Source: JAFGOG01 sp034429215 (lineage in GTDB: Bacteria > Chloroflexota > Anaerolineae > JAAYZQ01). From it: DNA of 17,629 nucleotides. Below are positions 16,383 through 17,629 of the stretch, piece by piece (position 1 is the stretch's first letter; every line of letters begins with the position of its first letter). The stretch is taken from the NCBI GenBank assembly GCA_034429215.1, contig DAOUGI010000122.1:1-17629 (forward strand). Reading direction: 5' to 3'. Both the position numbers and the translations under genes were made by a program. The notes under the pieces are model-generated. The model was given only the letters and a program-made list of their open reading frames with translations. It was not told the origin of the DNA and made no database searches.

Positions 16383-17629
16383 AACGGGACAATGCGCCCA
16401 GTTTCTCTTTGCCGGTAACGCATTGACCGTACACGACGCGCTGCCCATCTTCGTCGGTGAGAATCACCTGCATTCTCAGCTTTTCGATCAGCGCCCGCCG
16501 GGCGCCCAGGTCCTCTTCCGCCTCTTCCAGTCCGGGCGCCAACTCCGCCGCAAAGCTCAGAATGTCTTGCACCTGGTCATCGGTCAGCGTTGCCGCTTGT
16601 AGTTGGGCCACGAGGCCGGCCCGCTCGTCTTCCAACGCCCGGATCATCATTTCAAGCCGTGTCTTGCGGTCGGTCAGCACGTCCTTTGGAAAGTCACCGC
16701 TGATATAGAGGTCTAGCAGGCGCCCTACTTGCCGGCGATTGTCGGTCAGCAGGTCGTCGATCACGGCCAGGCGCCGGCGGATAGGCTCGCTCTCCGTGTC
16801 CTTGTCTGCCTGGTACTTTCGCAGGCCGCGCTCCAGCCGCGCCGGGTCGGTCAGAAACCCGCGGACCCAGCCCCATACCACGGCATCAACCTGGTCAGCA
16901 CGGGCGCCAGGCGCGTTGCAGTTCTTGGCCACGATCCGCCCGCCATTCGCCCCACAGCGATAGCGCAAAACGAGGCTGCCGTGGCTCCGCCTGCCGCTCC
17001 CCGACATCCTCGACCCACACGCGCCACAGCGGATCCGCCCCGACAAGAGGTAGTCATATTTCTTGGTTCGCCCGGCTCTGGCCGGGTCCTTCCTTGCTTT
17101 CTGGGCTGCCGCCCACAGTTCGCGGCTTACGATGGCCGGGACGGCGACCGGGATCCCGGCGTAATACCAGGTCCCGGCGTAGACCTCGCGCTGCAGGATC
17201 TTGTTGATCGTCGTGTAGCACCATTCGCCGGCGCCGCGCTTCTTGACGCCCGGCGGCCCGCCGTCGTCGCGGGTGGGCACGCGCATCTCGGTCAGCTTCC
17301 GGGCAATGGCGCGGCACGACATTGGCCCGTTTGGGCCGTCGCCGCTGACATACCAGGAAAAGACAAAGCGCACGATCTGTGCTTCCGGCTCGTGTATCTC
17401 GTACACCCATCGCTTGGCTTCGTCCCGGACGACGCGATACCCATACGCAATCCGGCCGTTGCCGATCACCTGGCCACTCTTGGCTTTCAGCCGCCGCGCT
17501 CGCGTGGTGCGCTCCATTGTCTTTGCCCGCTCATACTCGGCTACAACTGCCTTGACGTGCTTCATAAAGTCGCCTTCGGGAGTCTCGGCATATTCCCCCA
17601 ACACGTATTCGATACCCACGCCGGCCCGC
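16375..17629 (-). CDS. Large serine recombinase (integrase), C-terminal part, partial
   Basis: The frame is open to the window edge, so the N-terminal catalytic resolvase domain with its active serine lies beyond 17629; 417 residues are visible. The visible N-terminal part carries the end of the catalytic domain and the linker helix (TPEGDFMKHVKAVVAEYERA, then RTTRARRLKAKSG). The recombinase domain follows, with YGYRVV and later the YTTINKILQREVYAGTW block. A zinc ribbon comes next, with two CxxC-type pairs (CGAC, and cysteines 21 and 33 residues later). A charged, probably coiled-coil C-terminal region completes it. Such enzymes integrate and excise prophages and conjugative elements between attP and attB sites. 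Position 17619 (GTG) is not the real start. It converges with the AlbA_2 gene and overlaps its stop. The rest of the element would lie to the right. Confidence 0.9.
   Translation of the reverse strand, partial: RAGVGIEYVLGEYAETPEGDFMKHVKAVVAEYERAKTMERTTRARRLKAKSGQVIGNGRIAYGYRVVRDEAKRWVYEIHEPEAQIVRFVFSWYVSGDGPNGPMSCRAIARKLTEMRVPTRDDGGPPGVKKRGAGEWCYTTINKILQREVYAGTWYYAGIPVAVPAIVSRELWAAAQKARKDPARAGRTKKYDYLLSGRIRCGACGSRMSGSGRRSHGSLVLRYRCGANGGRIVAKNCNAPGARADQVDAVVWGWVRGFLTDPARLERGLRKYQADKDTESEPIRRRLAVIDDLLTDNRRQVGRLLDLYISGDFPKDVLTDRKTRLEMMIRALEDERAGLVAQLQAATLTDDQVQDILSFAAELAPGLEEAEEDLGARRALIEKLRMQVILTDEDGQRVVYGQCVTGKEKLGALSRST
16375..17629. mobile_element. Edge of a serine-recombinase element (prophage or integrative element)
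   Basis: Only the recombinase marks the element here. Everything to the left is chromosomal housekeeping, so one end of the element should lie at or near 16375-16400. I cannot point to an attachment core by eye, and no prophage or transfer genes are in the window. A free-standing recombinase remnant is also possible. Confidence 0.5.

Noticed and set aside
14967..16448. 493-codon open frame antisense to the AlbA_2 gene
   Set aside because: Low-complexity, Ala/Gly/Val/Asp-rich translation typical of the mirror of a GC-rich gene; the sense strand has clear domains.

Overview
This window looks like a stretch of chromosome from a high-GC, Gram-positive-type or Chloroflexota-like bacterium, most probably an uncultured Anaerolineae/Caldilineae-type lineage. 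The placement is an inference. It rests on the run recA-recX-rny-spoVS, the linked holB-ricT pair, a Thermus-like EF-P with arginine at the tip of its loop, and a large membrane protein that ends in an ILEI-type domain. Nearly all of it is housekeeping chromosome. Only the last 1.25 kb, a large serine recombinase, clearly belongs to a mobile element.

Left part (1-3175, + strand): the 3' end of recA, a 476-base gap, recX, rny (RNase Y) and spoVS, covering DNA repair, RNA decay and a small Alba-fold regulator. Middle-left (3199-5738, - strand): an operon of an orphan response regulator, holB (clamp-loader delta prime) and ricT, with ATGA overlap between the first two and a perfect TTGACA-17-TATAAT promoter at 5871-5843. 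It converges on spoVS at a hairpin that also encodes the RicT tail.

Intergenic 5739-6304 is the richest non-coding stretch. It holds the response-regulator promoter, three 11-bp-phased direct repeats, an extended -10 promoter pointing the other way, a structured RNA of about 174 nt with its own intrinsic terminator, and the terminator of efp. I recognise no RNA family there. It is the best candidate for an undescribed element.

Centre (6305-11079): efp on the - strand with another perfect promoter, then a 900-residue GT-C-like membrane protein fused to an ILEI/FAM3-type domain (- strand), divergent from folC (+ strand). The two divergent promoters sit back to back, and folC appears to be transcribed leaderless.

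Right part (11225-16382, + strand): lon (TTG start), a two-helix membrane-anchored protein of unknown function, and an AlbA_2/GHKL-ATPase/winged-helix regulator, spaced like an operon. The regulator overlaps tail to tail by 8 bases with a large serine recombinase on the - strand, whose N-terminal catalytic domain lies beyond the window.
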